Shown piece by piece: positions 41,065-49,104 of a stretch of DNA of 64,000 nucleotides. This stretch comes from Thermofilales archaeon (GTDB taxonomy: Archaea > Thermoproteota > Thermoprotei > Thermofilales > Thermofilaceae). Each line of letters begins with the position of its first letter. Positions within the stretch are counted from its first letter, which is position 1. A model generated the notes under the pieces. The model was given only the letters and a program-made list of their open reading frames with translations, did no database searches and had not been told where the DNA came from. The stretch spans positions 1 through 64,000 of the forward strand of contig JAPWTS010000003.1 in the NCBI GenBank assembly GCA_028275925.1. Direction: 5' to 3'. Both the position numbers and the translations under genes were made by a program.

Positions 41065-41736
41065 TCAGCTTCCCTCTCTCCTCTCCCTCAAAATGCTGAG
41101 CCACGGGTTGTCCTTTATGAAGTCGGCCGCGAGGAGGCGCTCAAGCTCCTCCCCGGCCCTGCCGGTCCCGCCTTCCGCTCGCTCGGCGGTTTCGATTCTA
41201 ACCGGCGCGCTCAAGCTTTCCGAGGCCTTGCCACCTACCTCGCTCTTCTTCAGCTCCTCAAGCAGCGCCCTGAGCTCCCTGACGATCTCCGCTAAGCGGG
41301 CCGCGTCGCCCGCCGCGGCGGCACCGGGGCTGGGCCGCTCGAGCGCCTGTTCAGCAGGCCTTTCGCGGAGCGGCGCGGCGGGTATCGCGACGCGCGCCGA
41401 CGCGCCTTCAACCTCCACTAACCCTATTCCGCTCTCCCTAAACTCGTAGGGGGGAGGCAGCCTCCCGAAGCTAACCCCCTCCACGGCTATGTACACTTCG
41501 TCGCATGGCTTCTCTCTGAGCAACCGGTAAATCTCGCTTCGGATGACCCTCCTATCCCTCGCCACGCTTCTCGAGAACTTCACGAGTTTAACTCCAACGA
41601 CGCGGTCACCTTTCCTGAACGCCAGGTCGACGCCCTCAGGCGGCTCAGCCTCCGCGTAGCCTAGCTGAGCGAAAAGGCGCTTCACCGCATCCACTGCTCG
41701 GTCCGCCGTCAGTAATGCACCCCCCTCTTGAACCAT
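41065..41736 (-). CDS. Arcadin-2-like crenactin partner
   Basis: The N-terminal half resembles a small nuclease-like or alpha/beta domain (VDAVKRLFAQLGYAEAEPPEGVDLAFRKGDRVVGVKLVKF). A Pro/Ala-rich linker and a helical segment follow. The end LLAADFIKDNPWLSILRERR is compact and conserved in look. Arcadin-2 of Pyrobaculum controls crenactin filaments through a short C-terminal peptide, and the same gene order is seen here. The start codon is taken as ATG 41736, preceded by a G-rich run and overlapping the crenactin stop by 28 nt; the assignment is from context. Confidence 0.6.
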   Translation of the reverse strand: MVQEGGALLTADRAVDAVKRLFAQLGYAEAEPPEGVDLAFRKGDRVVGVKLVKFSRSVARDRRVIRSEIYRLLREKPCDEVYIAVEGVSFGRLPPPYEFRESGIGLVEVEGASARVAIPAAPLRERPAEQALERPSPGAAAAGDAARLAEIVRELRALLEELKKSEVGGKASESLSAPVRIETAERAEGGTGRAGEELERLLAADFIKDNPWLSILRERREGS

Positions 41737-43004
41737 CCCTCCCCCCTCTTCTCGTTCCAGAGGTAGTTTTCCGGAAGAGCGAGGCTCCAGACAACGCAGC
41801 CCTTCCACACGGAGAACTGCGGGTCCTGCGTTAGCCGGACTTCCACGTTCACGCTGCCCCCCAACCGCTTGCTCAGGAGGTGCTTAACCTTCCCCGGCGC
41901 GTTAACGGCTACGTCCTTGAGGTTCTCGGGCGCCTTCCACTGGAAGTTGCCTCCGCTCAGTATTATCCTGCTGAGCAGCGTGTCGTGGAGGGCGGTGGGG
42001 GTCTTCCTGATGGAGCGGAGCAGCGCTTCGTCGAGGGGGAGCGTACCCTCCACCGTCTCTTCGCCCAGCCTAGCGTCCCGTATGCTCAGCACGCCCTTCT
42101 TTCTGTAGCTTTCGAAAATCTCGTGAGCTGGGTTGAAGACGACCTCGCCGATCAGGAACCTGTACCACCCCTTGTCTCCCACGTCCACCTCGGTTAGCGC
42201 CGAAAGCTTGATTCGGCACCTGAACCTCTCCGGGTCCTCTCTCGCCCTCCTGACCGCATCGTCCAGCTCGAGGGGTATGAGACCCGCTTCCTCCTTGAAC
42301 CTCCTCACCGCTATCTCATCGCTGGCGAGGTCGCCGTACCCGAGGTCCTTGAGCACTTCAGCCGCTATCGCGTCGGCCTCAGCCCCACCCCTGTAGAGCG
42401 CCACGACCGCCTCCCTGATGGGGTACGTGTGGATCGGCGTGATCTGGGTGTTCCCGTGACCCGACTCGACGACCACGCAGGAGATCTCCTTTTCGGCTAT
42501 AGCGACCGCTAGGGGCTGCGGTATCACGGTGAACGCTTTCACAAGGCCCGTCTCGCCATCCACCTTCGCGTGGATTTTCAGCAGTTCCTCGCGCATGTAC
42601 TCCGGCGCTATCGCCGAGAGAGCGGCCGTCACGTAGAAGCCATCGAAGTCCTTCCTACCCTCCTTAAACCCTTTAAACTGCTCAAAACCTTTCCTCGTCA
42701 GCTCCGATAGCACGAGCCAAGCCCGCTCATCGTCCCTTCGCACTTCGCCGTCCGTGAGCGGGTAGACGACGCTCCTTGCGAGAGCGCTTTTCGCCCCTAG
42801 GAACCTACGCACTTCATCGCCCACGACGAGCTGCCTTTCTATTCCGAACATCTTCAGGAGATGGCTCTCCTCGAGGAAGAGGCCCACGCTTTCGACCACT
42901 CTCGGCTTCTGCTCCACCAGGGGGCCGAACTTGAAGTACCTGGTGCCGTAATCCTCACCGTAAGCTGCGAGAGCCCTCCGCGGGTCCAGCGCCGCTGCCC
43001 CCAT
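41709..43004 (-). CDS. Crenactin, archaeal actin
   Basis: Crenactin is an actin homologue that forms double-helical filaments and probably shapes cells of Thermoproteales. Matches to known crenactin are extensive: GEDYGTRYFKFGPLVEQKPRVVESVGLFL (phosphate 1), VVGDEVRRFLG, YPLTDGEVRRDDERAW, VIPQPLAVAIAEKEISCVVVESGHGNTQITPI (phosphate 2), LNRGGAEA-like LYRGGAEADAIAAEVLKDLGYGD, RIILSGGNFQWKAPENLKDVA (adenosine motif) and PQFSVWKGCVVWSLALPENYLW. Length 431. ATG 43004 lies about 30 nt after TATA CTTTATATAG. It heads an operon with the arcadin-like genes. Confidence 0.95.
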   Translation of the reverse strand: MGAAALDPRRALAAYGEDYGTRYFKFGPLVEQKPRVVESVGLFLEESHLLKMFGIERQLVVGDEVRRFLGAKSALARSVVYPLTDGEVRRDDERAWLVLSELTRKGFEQFKGFKEGRKDFDGFYVTAALSAIAPEYMREELLKIHAKVDGETGLVKAFTVIPQPLAVAIAEKEISCVVVESGHGNTQITPIHTYPIREAVVALYRGGAEADAIAAEVLKDLGYGDLASDEIAVRRFKEEAGLIPLELDDAVRRAREDPERFRCRIKLSALTEVDVGDKGWYRFLIGEVVFNPAHEIFESYRKKGVLSIRDARLGEETVEGTLPLDEALLRSIRKTPTALHDTLLSRIILSGGNFQWKAPENLKDVAVNAPGKVKHLLSKRLGGSVNVEVRLTQDPQFSVWKGCVVWSLALPENYLWNEKRGEGWFKRGVHY

Positions 43005-43071
43005 AGCTCTCTGTCGTTGCCGGTGCGCAGATCTATATAAAGCGATCCTAAAGTTAGGTGCCCGAAAGTAT

Positions 43072-43299
43072 TCAGAGGCCGCCGCCGACGATGAATCTCA
43101 GCTGGGTTAAGCGGTCCATAACTTCCACGTACTCCCTCTCCAACCTGGTTTTCTGGGCGTAGAACTCTTCCTCGCTTATCTCCCCGCGCTCCCTCTTTTT
43201 TATCAGCTCCTCCAGCTCCTTCACCAGCTCCTTCTGCCTCTTCTCGAGAGCCTTCAAAGCCTCTTTAGGATCCTTAAACTCGTAAAGCGAAACGCCCAT
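43072..43299 (-). CDS. Small coiled-coil protein upstream of crenactin
   Basis: This 75-residue protein is almost all coiled coil (EALKALEKRQKELVKELEELIKKRERGEISEEEFYAQKTRLEREYVEVMDRL) and has the GEISEEEFYAQKTRLE stretch found in many short bacterial and archaeal coiled-coil domains. ATG 43299 has TATA CATATATC about 26 nt upstream. It is in the same direction as crenactin, 68 bp ahead, but crenactin has its own TATA box. A link with the cytoskeleton is only suggested by position. Confidence 0.6.
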   Translation of the reverse strand: MGVSLYEFKDPKEALKALEKRQKELVKELEELIKKRERGEISEEEFYAQKTRLEREYVEVMDRLTQLRFIVGGGL

Positions 43300-43402
43300 C
43301 ACCGATGGTATCGCGAGCCCAGATATATGTTTTCCCCGCAGCTGAGGAGCTCGGCGCGCATTACGGAAACCGTTAAAAACGTCCGTGCGGGAACTTTCCA
43401 CA

Positions 43403-43804
43403 ATGCCGAGCTTGTGCATCGCGGTTAAGCGATTGAACGGCAGCACGCTCGTCGAAGCCGAAATATACAGGGATTGGGCGCCGCTGAACTACGAGATAAT
43501 CTCCGCGATCCTGCCGGCCAAAGCTAGAGCGTACACGCTGGACTCATACGCTGTCTACTTCACGCTGGGAGTACGCGTCCTGCTGGAGGACCTTTACGTC
43601 TCTGCAAAGCCCGGCGACGTCCTCGTGATACCGTACACGAACAGCATAGCGGTCGTATTAAGCCCGGTCGAGAAGCTCCGCTTCAAGTCGACGCTCATCG
43701 GGAAGGCGTACAGCGACCTGGAAGCCCTTAAAAGCGTTCGCAAAGGCGAGCCCGTCATCGTAGACAGGGTGACGAGGGCGAGAGCCCAGGTGAGGGAGGG
43801 TTGA
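43403..43804 (+). CDS. Cyclophilin-like-fold protein (DUF369-like)
   Basis: This 133-residue beta-rich protein (WAPLNYEIISAILPAKARAYTLDSYAVYFTLGVRVLLEDLYVSAKPGDVLVIPYTNSIAVVLSP) matches the pattern of small cyclophilin-like-fold proteins of archaea and bacteria. There the AKPGDVLVIPYTNSI turn is typical. Function is unknown. ATG 43403 is leaderless after TATA CGTTAAAAACG. It starts a three-gene run (43403-44426) with overlaps of 4 nt, probably an operon, divergent from the crenactin side. Confidence 0.6.
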   Translation: MPSLCIAVKRLNGSTLVEAEIYRDWAPLNYEIISAILPAKARAYTLDSYAVYFTLGVRVLLEDLYVSAKPGDVLVIPYTNSIAVVLSPVEKLRFKSTLIGKAYSDLEALKSVRKGEPVIVDRVTRARAQVREG

Positions 43805-44148
43805 TTGAAGAAAAAGCGCTTGGGATCAAACTGGCCGGCATCGCGGATCTCGCAAGGCTCGCGTCGAGCATGGTGAGCATGGGTGGGAGCGTCTACGTAG
43901 TGCACTTCGCCCACAAGGGGAAGCACTACTACGGCTTGCTGGCCACGTACCGGGACTACTACAAATACTACGGGGTGCCCCTGCTGTACTACGTTGAAGT
44001 GGATGAACCCTTAAAGGGAAAGTACCTGGCGATAAAGGTAGACGAGAGCGGGGAGCGCGTGGAGGGCACCGAGGGAGTGAGGCCGGGGTGGATGTGCATC
44101 CCAATAGTGAACCTAGAGCGGAAACCGGGCTTCGTGGAGGTGGAATGA
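43801..44148 (+). CDS. Hypothetical protein in the cyclophilin-like operon
   Basis: I do not recognise this 115-residue protein. It has a central beta region rich in Tyr (VYVVHFAHKGKHYYGLLATYRDYYKYYGVPLLYYVEVD) and a C-terminal RPGWMCIPIVNLE. No signal peptide or membrane span is seen. The TTG start at 43801 overlaps the upstream stop codon by 4 nt, and its own stop overlaps the next ATG, so all three genes are coupled. Confidence 0.6.
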   Translation: MIEEKALGIKLAGIADLARLASSMVSMGGSVYVVHFAHKGKHYYGLLATYRDYYKYYGVPLLYYVEVDEPLKGKYLAIKVDESGERVEGTEGVRPGWMCIPIVNLERKPGFVEVE

Positions 44149-44426
44149 TGGACCTCGCTGGAGTGGACGCGCTCGCGCTAGCGAACTCCGCGCTGTGTTT
44201 AATGGTCACGGTTGTCGCAGCTGTCGCGTTGAGGGGGAAGGAGCTGAGGAAGCAGCTCAGGGTTCTCCGAGCCCTGACGACGTACGTTGCCGCAACCCTA
44301 CTGCTAAACGTGTACCTGGCGAGCGTAGCGGGCAGCAGCTTAACGGGTGTATCCTTAGCCCTATCAGCCGCGTCAGTCGTTTCCCTCTGGGCGGCGGTTT
44401 ACGGGCTTTGGGCTCGGGGCGAGTAA
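44145..44426 (+). CDS. Small membrane protein
   Basis: This 93-residue protein has three likely membrane helices: residues about 10-28 (LALANSALCLMVTVVAAVAL), 42-60 (LTTYVAATLLLNVYLASVA) and 66-88 (LTGVSLALSAASVVSLWAAVYGLWA). Basic residues (RGKELRKQLR) lie between the first and second. ATG 44145 overlaps the upstream stop codon. No family is recognised. Confidence 0.6.
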   Translation: MMDLAGVDALALANSALCLMVTVVAAVALRGKELRKQLRVLRALTTYVAATLLLNVYLASVAGSSLTGVSLALSAASVVSLWAAVYGLWARGE

Positions 44427-44479
44427 AATCTCGAATGTAAAAATTTGAAAAAATCGTCGGTGCTCGCTGTCGCCGCTTT

Positions 44480-44755
44480 CTACTTCCTTTCTAGCACTAT
44501 CTCTATCGTGGACACTACTCGTTCCTTCCCTGGCTCTCCCACTTTCTCGCTGCCTATCTTAACCGCCGAAATATCGACTTGCCCCGGGAGGAAGCGCGTC
44601 CTCACGATCTCGGCAGCGTCGACCGCCTTGGATATGGCCCTACCCCTCGCTTTCAGCGATACGCGCTTAGCCCCTTGGTTGAACTGTATGACGGTCGCTA
44701 GCACGTAGTTCATCACAGGCTTCTGCCCGATCAAGATGCTGCTTTCCGCCGCCAT
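44480..44755 (-). CDS. alba: Alba chromatin protein
   Basis: Alba coats DNA and RNA in archaea and is regulated by lysine acetylation. The whole fold is present: [66 protein letters not shown]. The QKPVMNY Lys is the DNA-contacting lysine position. Length is 91 from ATG 44755; the frame extends further upstream, but TATA GGATAAAAG at about 44797-44805 favours this start. It is convergent with the small membrane protein gene. Confidence 0.95.
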   Translation of the reverse strand: MAAESSILIGQKPVMNYVLATVIQFNQGAKRVSLKARGRAISKAVDAAEIVRTRFLPGQVDISAVKIGSEKVGEPGKERVVSTIEIVLERK

Positions 44756-44862
44756 TTTTCCCACGCCTCGTGCTTCGCGGCCCCCTACCAACCGGTCTTT
44801 TATCCTTTGCTGTGGTGGAGCCGCCTAGGTGAAAAATAAATAAATGTATTTATTTAAATAAA

Positions 44863-45381
44863 TTACTCAATTTTTACCTTTACTCCGCTAGGCTTTTTCT
44901 CTTTTTCAACTTTTTCAATTGTTATCGTCAATACGCCGTTCCTGTAGCTGGCCTTCGCTGTCTCCGGGCGCACCCTTGTAGGTAGCTTAACGATCTTGAA
45001 ATATTTGCGTTCACCTCTTTCGGCGGAGATTTTGACCTCCGTCTCCGTGGCCTCTACATTTATATCTTCCTTTTCAACGCCGGGAACGTCAGCGATCACT
45101 TTAACGACATCCTCTTCCTCTATCACGTCCACAAAGGGTTCTACGGCTTCCGAAATCCGCGGTCTGGCCCCTAACCCCGGCCTGATGTTGCCCCACTCTC
45201 TGATCCGGGGGACTCCATCAGGGCCTATCGTGACTGAGAAGCCGTAGTAGAAGGGCCCTATCACCTTCCTTTTACCACTTTCGAGCGGCTCGAAGCTCTC
45301 CTTCATCAGCTCCTCGAATAGCTTGTCGAACTCCTCGAAGAGGCGCCTCGTGCGGCGCAACCATTCGTCGAACTCGTACAT
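44863..45381 (-). CDS. Hsp20 small heat-shock protein 1
   Basis: The alpha-crystallin domain runs from EPFVDVIEEEDVVKVIADVPGVEKEDINVEATETEVKISAERGERKYFKIVKLPTRVRPETAKASYRNGVLTITIEK. An N-terminal arm of about 85 residues with many aromatic and charged residues precedes it. The C-terminal IXI-like SGVKVKIE is weak. It holds unfolding proteins. ATG 45381 follows TATA GGTTTTATAAGTG. The 3' flank is AT-rich (AAATAAATAAATG...), probably the terminator. A second Hsp20 lies at 59429. Confidence 0.92.
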   Translation of the reverse strand: MYEFDEWLRRTRRLFEEFDKLFEELMKESFEPLESGKRKVIGPFYYGFSVTIGPDGVPRIREWGNIRPGLGARPRISEAVEPFVDVIEEEDVVKVIADVPGVEKEDINVEATETEVKISAERGERKYFKIVKLPTRVRPETAKASYRNGVLTITIEKVEKEKKPSGVKVKIE

Positions 45382-45602
45382 GTTCTACCCCAGCTGGCTG
45401 CGGGTCCGCACTTATAAAACCTGCGCACAGCGCGCGTGAAGGTGAAGCCGTTCCGCTCGAGCGGGGCGGTGGACGAGCCCATGGTGCTCTGGAGCGGCGA
45501 CACCGCATCGCAGAGGGGCCTCCCCCTCAGCAACCAGAGAAATGCGAGAGCGGGTGCACGCATAGATACCCATAAAAAGGCGAGCTCGCAACTCCTGCTG
45601 TC

Positions 45603-45956
45603 ATGAGCAGCGGGGAGAGCGTGAAGTTTAGAGCGGTGGTAACGAACATCTCAATACTCGACACAGCCTGGGGCGAGCGCGTGGTGAAGGTCGATTTGAC
45701 CGAGGAGCGGGAAACGCCCAGCACCGTGATAGCCCCGGCTGAGCAGTCGGAGCTGGCTCGGGAGCTTGCGCCCATCATATCGCAACTTATGAGGGTGATG
45801 CCCCTCTTCGGGGGCAGCGGCAAAGCTAGGTTGCTCAGGCTCTCCCTCTACCTAACCGAGGACGAGTGGGAGCAGCTCACGGCGCGCCCGACGATAGGCG
45901 ACGTCATGGAAGTGGAAGTCGCGAAATCCTCGTTGAAAGTGCGAAAGGAGGAGTGA
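45603..45956 (+). CDS. Conserved hypothetical protein
   Basis: This 117-residue protein starts with a beta region (VKFRAVVTNISILDTAWGERVVKVDLTEERETPSTVIAP), continues with helices (QSELARELAPIISQLMRVMPLFG) and ends in a beta region (RLLRLSLYLTEDEWEQLTARPTIGDVMEVEV). I do not recognise the family. It lies 2.6 kb from crenactin, and a small protein of this size, arcadin-1, is expected somewhere near; that link is a guess only. It is convergent with rpoK, 3 bp apart. Confidence 0.6.
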   Translation: MSSGESVKFRAVVTNISILDTAWGERVVKVDLTEERETPSTVIAPAEQSELARELAPIISQLMRVMPLFGGSGKARLLRLSLYLTEDEWEQLTARPTIGDVMEVEVAKSSLKVRKEE

Positions 45957-45959
45957 GCT

Positions 45960-46217
45960 TCAACGCACCTCAAGGTACTTTAACGGGATATCCTGGTACC
46001 TACCTCCGGGCGTCCACCTCCTTATCACCATGGGGAGGAGCTTGTAGCGCAGCTCTACTGCCGCGATTTCGATGGGATCCTTCAAACCCAGCTCCTCCAC
46101 CGGGACCAGCGGGGGGGCCCCGAGCGACAGCTGGAGAGCGCGAGCGCCTATGATCCTCGCTTTCTCGTAACGGGTTAGCCAGGGAGGACCGATTTTGACC
46201 GTGAACTCTTCCGACAC
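45960..46217 (-). CDS. rpoK: RNA polymerase subunit K (Rpb6/omega)
   Basis: RpoK stabilises the largest polymerase subunit. The conserved core [25 protein letters not shown] and [23 protein letters not shown] is exact for the family, followed by a short C-terminus. Length is 85. GTG 46217 lies 26 nt after TATA CATTTTTATACC, so the mRNA is leaderless. The thermosome gene ends about 60 bp upstream in the same direction. Confidence 0.95.
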   Translation of the reverse strand: MSEEFTVKIGPPWLTRYEKARIIGARALQLSLGAPPLVPVEELGLKDPIEIAAVELRYKLLPMVIRRWTPGGRYQDIPLKYLEVR

Positions 46218-46276
46218 GGCGGGGCCGGGAAAAAGGAAGGTATAAAAATGCTACTTAAAAGGCGGGCTTGAGCTTC

Positions 46277-47929
46277 TCAGTCGAAGCTCGTCTTCCCCTT
46301 CTCCTCCTCTTCCTCCTTCTTCTCCTCCTTCTCGCCCTTCTTCTCTTTCTCCTTCGGCGGCGCAGCGGCGATTATGTCGTCGATCCTCAGTATCATTATC
46401 GCGGCTTCGGTCGCCGACTTTATCACCTGCTTCTTCACGAGCGCGGGCTCTATCACGTTGAGCTTGAACATGTCCGCGATCTTGCCGTTCAGCACGTCCA
46501 CACCGGCCCACTTCTCGCCCTCGCTGTGCCTCTTCCTCAGCTCCGTGATCACGTCAACGGGCTCGAGCCCCGCCGTCTGCGCTAGGATGGCGGGGATCAC
46601 TTCGAGCGCTTCAGCGTACTTCATGACCGCGAGCTGCTCCTTGCTGGGTAGCTTGCGGGCGAACTCGTTCAGCCGCAGCGCGAGCTCGATCTCGACGGCT
46701 CCGCCGCCGGCTACAATCTTCGGCTCCCTGATCACGTTCCTCACCACGCTCAGCGCGTCGTGGATCGCGCGCTCGGCTTCGTCCACGATGTGCTCGGCGC
46801 CGCCTCTGACGAGTATGCTGACGGCTCTGGGGTTGGGGCACCCTTCGACGAAGACCATCTTCTCGTCCGCCACCTTCCGCTCCTCGACGAGCTCCGCGTA
46901 GCCGAGGACCTCGGGGCTGATCTCCTCGATGTTCGTGATGATCCTCCCGCCCGTCGCCCTCGCCAGCTTCTCCATGTCGCTCTTCTTCACCCTCCTCACA
47001 GCCAGGATCCCCGCCTTCGCCAGGTAGTACTGCGCCAGGTCGTCGATACCCTTCTGGCAGAACACCACGTTCGCGCCAGCCGCCTTAATCTTCTCAACCA
47101 TGCTCCTCAGGATCGTCGCCTCCTGGTCTAGGAACTGCTTGAGCTGCTCGGGGCTCGTGACGTTGATCTTCGCGGTCCACTCGGGCTTCTCGACCTCGAG
47201 CGGAGCGTCGATCAAGGCGATCCTAGCCTTCTCGACGCGCTTGGGCATCGCGGGGTGTACGACCTCCTTGTCGAGGACAACCCCCTTGATGAGTACGGTG
47301 TCCATCAGGGATTCTCCCTTCTTCTTCTCAACCTTCACGTTGTCCAGGGAGAGGTCGTACTTACCATCCTTCTCCTCTACCACCTGCAGAGCGGCATCGA
47401 CGACCAAGCTGGACAGGAAGTCGCGGTACTCCGCAACAACCTTGCTGCTGAGCGCCGTGGAAGCGATGTTCCTCAGAACCTCGCGGTCCAGCGGTTTCAC
47501 GGGCTCCGCAATCTCGTCGATCACCTTCACCGCGTACTCCATCGCCTTCTCGAAGCCCTCCACAATAATCGCCGGGTGGATCTCCTGGTCCAGCAGCTCG
47601 CTAGCACGCACCAGCAGCTGACCGGCCAGCACCACGACGGACGTCGTGCCGTCGCCAACCTCGTCGTCCTGAGCTTTAGCGACCTCTACCAGCATCTTCG
47701 CAGCGGGGTGCTGAACCTCCATCTCCTTGAGGATCGTCGCGCCGTCGCCGGTGATCGTCGCGTTGCCGAACGAGTCGATCAGGAGCTTGTCCATCCCTCG
47801 GGGACCTAGCGACGTCGCTAGAGCCTCCGCTATCACTCGAGCGGCGTATATGTTGGACCTCCGCGCGTCGCGGCCGGTGGTCCTCGTCGAACCCTCCTTC
47901 AAAATCAACACGGGTATAGCCGCGCTCAT
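46277..47929 (-). CDS. Thermosome (group II chaperonin) subunit
   Basis: This is a CCT/thermosome subunit, an ATP-driven double-ring folding chamber. Equatorial motifs: RSNIYAARVIAEALATSLGPRGMDKLLIDSFGNATITGDGATILKEM, then QDDEVGDGTTSVVVLAGQLL (Asp of ATP hydrolysis), apical region FVEGCPNPRAVSILVRGGAEHIVDEAER, VVAGGGAVEIELALRLNEFA and DIITELRKRH-like DVITELRKRHSEG. It ends in a long acidic/Lys tail (KEKEKKGEKEEKKEEEEEKG) and SFD. ATG 47929 is chosen; GTG 47938 is possible. TATA TTTATATAG lies at about 47962-47972. Confidence 0.95.
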   Translation of the reverse strand: MSAAIPVLILKEGSTRTTGRDARRSNIYAARVIAEALATSLGPRGMDKLLIDSFGNATITGDGATILKEMEVQHPAAKMLVEVAKAQDDEVGDGTTSVVVLAGQLLVRASELLDQEIHPAIIVEGFEKAMEYAVKVIDEIAEPVKPLDREVLRNIASTALSSKVVAEYRDFLSSLVVDAALQVVEEKDGKYDLSLDNVKVEKKKGESLMDTVLIKGVVLDKEVVHPAMPKRVEKARIALIDAPLEVEKPEWTAKINVTSPEQLKQFLDQEATILRSMVEKIKAAGANVVFCQKGIDDLAQYYLAKAGILAVRRVKKSDMEKLARATGGRIITNIEEISPEVLGYAELVEERKVADEKMVFVEGCPNPRAVSILVRGGAEHIVDEAERAIHDALSVVRNVIREPKIVAGGGAVEIELALRLNEFARKLPSKEQLAVMKYAEALEVIPAILAQTAGLEPVDVITELRKRHSEGEKWAGVDVLNGKIADMFKLNVIEPALVKKQVIKSATEAAIMILRIDDIIAAAPPKEKEKKGEKEEKKEEEEEKGKTSFD

Positions 47930-48032
47930 ACCCAGCACCGCGAGGGTGCCTCTTCGCTTCTATATAAATGTTTCTCTAAGCGCTGCCGGGCCGCGGCAGA
48001 AGCGTTTTATGAGGTGGAACCGCACCCCCGTT

Positions 48033-48449
48033 GTGCTTAAGCGGGATCTCGCGTTCGACGTAGCGGTGCTCGCGCTCGTAGTGGTCGCGCTGATCTTCGG
48101 CGCTCCTAGGCTGCTGAACACGGATACGCCATTGGCCGTGGTCACGAGCTGGAGCATGGAGCCGACGCTCCACGTGGGCGACCTGATAGTGGTGAGCGGG
48201 AGGGGGCCGCTCCGGATCGGTGACGTTATCGTCTACGCGAAACCAAACGGGGAGCTCATCGTGCACCGGCTGGTCGCGGTAGAGGAGGGGCTTCGGGGGA
48301 CGTTGTTCATCACGAAAGGGGACGCAAACCCTAGCGTAGACGCGCCCGTCGATCCAGGTAGGGTGAAGGGGAAAGTCATCCTCGTGATCCCTTACCTGGG
48401 GACCCTCAGGCTGTTCGTCGAAAGGCTGATTCGCCCCAGGCCGAGTTAG
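48033..48449 (+). CDS. Signal peptidase I, archaeal/ER type (S26B)
   Basis: It cleaves signal peptides of secreted proteins at the outer face of the membrane. One N-terminal membrane helix (residues about 5-25, DLAFDVAVLALVVVALIFGA) is followed by the catalytic Ser in VTSWSMEPTLHVGD, the His in VYAKPNGELIVHRLVAVEE that replaces the bacterial Lys, and the Asp region FITKGDANPSVDAPVDPGRVKGKVILVIPYLG. GTG 48033 lies about 26 nt after TATA GCGTTTTATG; ATG 48009 would overlap the box. It is divergent from the thermosome gene. Confidence 0.88.
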   Translation: MLKRDLAFDVAVLALVVVALIFGAPRLLNTDTPLAVVTSWSMEPTLHVGDLIVVSGRGPLRIGDVIVYAKPNGELIVHRLVAVEEGLRGTLFITKGDANPSVDAPVDPGRVKGKVILVIPYLGTLRLFVERLIRPRPS

Positions 48450-48481
48450 GCGCCCTTCAGGAAGCCGCGCGTTAGCGCGCG

Positions 48482-48510
48482 AAGGCTTTATAAAGGGCTT
48501 TTTAAGCCTT
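48482..48510 (+). promoter_or_regulatory. tbp promoter with flanking inverted repeat
   Basis: The TATA box CTTTATAAAG (48486-48495) predicts a start at about 48517-48520, the ATG of tbp. A second TATA-like CTTTTTAAG lies at 48499-48507. The whole is framed by the inverted repeat AAGGCTT...AAGCCTT (48482-48488, 48504-48510). A second TBP site over the start point could allow autorepression; this is inference. Confidence 0.5.
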
Positions 48511-48519
48511 TTCGAGGCC

Positions 48520-49095
48520 ATGTCCGAAGGAGCTAAACGTGCGGCGAAGCCTACGTACCGGGTCGAAAACGTTGTGGCCTCGGTGACTCTCAACCAGAAG
48601 CTGAACCTGGAAAAGATCGCGGAGAGGGTCCCCAACGCCGAGTACTCGCCCGAGCAGTTCCCCGGGCTCGTACTGAGGATACAGAAGCCGAAGACCGCCA
48701 CCCTCATCTTCTCGAGCGGCAAGATGGTGTGCACGGGAGCGAAGTCCGAGAAGGAGGTGCACAGGGCCGTCCACGCGATAATCTCGCTGCTCAGGAGCTA
48801 CGGGATAGACGTGAAAGGCGAACCGATAATCGAGATACAGAACATCGTCGCGAGCGCGAACCTGAAGGCTCTCGTCGATTTGGAGAAGGCCGCGTACCTG
48901 CTGGAGAACAGCATGTACGAGCCCGAGCAGTTCCCAGGTCTCATCTACCGAATGGACAACCCCAAGGTGGTACTCCTCATCTTCTCGAGCGGTAAGGTCG
49001 TGTGCACGGGGGCGAGGAAGGAGGAGGAGGTGAGGGAGGCGATCAACAAGCTTTACGATAAGTTGAGCGAGATCGGCGCGCTGATACTCGAGTAG
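48520..49095 (+). CDS. tbp: TATA-binding protein
   Basis: TBP recognises TATA boxes and recruits TFB. Its two direct repeats are clear: repeat 1 from VENVVASVTLNQKLNLEKIAERVPNAEYSPEQFPGLVLRI and repeat 2 from IQNIVASANLKALVDLEKAAYLLENSMYEPEQFPGLIYRM, each ending in TLIFSSGKMVCTGAKSE or LLIFSSGKVVCTGARKE. The DNA-contacting Phe positions of each repeat are occupied. Length is 191. It is followed after 9 bp by the acetyltransferase gene, with which it is probably cotranscribed. Confidence 0.97.
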   Translation: MSEGAKRAAKPTYRVENVVASVTLNQKLNLEKIAERVPNAEYSPEQFPGLVLRIQKPKTATLIFSSGKMVCTGAKSEKEVHRAVHAIISLLRSYGIDVKGEPIIEIQNIVASANLKALVDLEKAAYLLENSMYEPEQFPGLIYRMDNPKVVLLIFSSGKVVCTGARKEEEVREAINKLYDKLSEIGALILE

Positions 49096-49104
49096 GTGGT
49101 AGCC

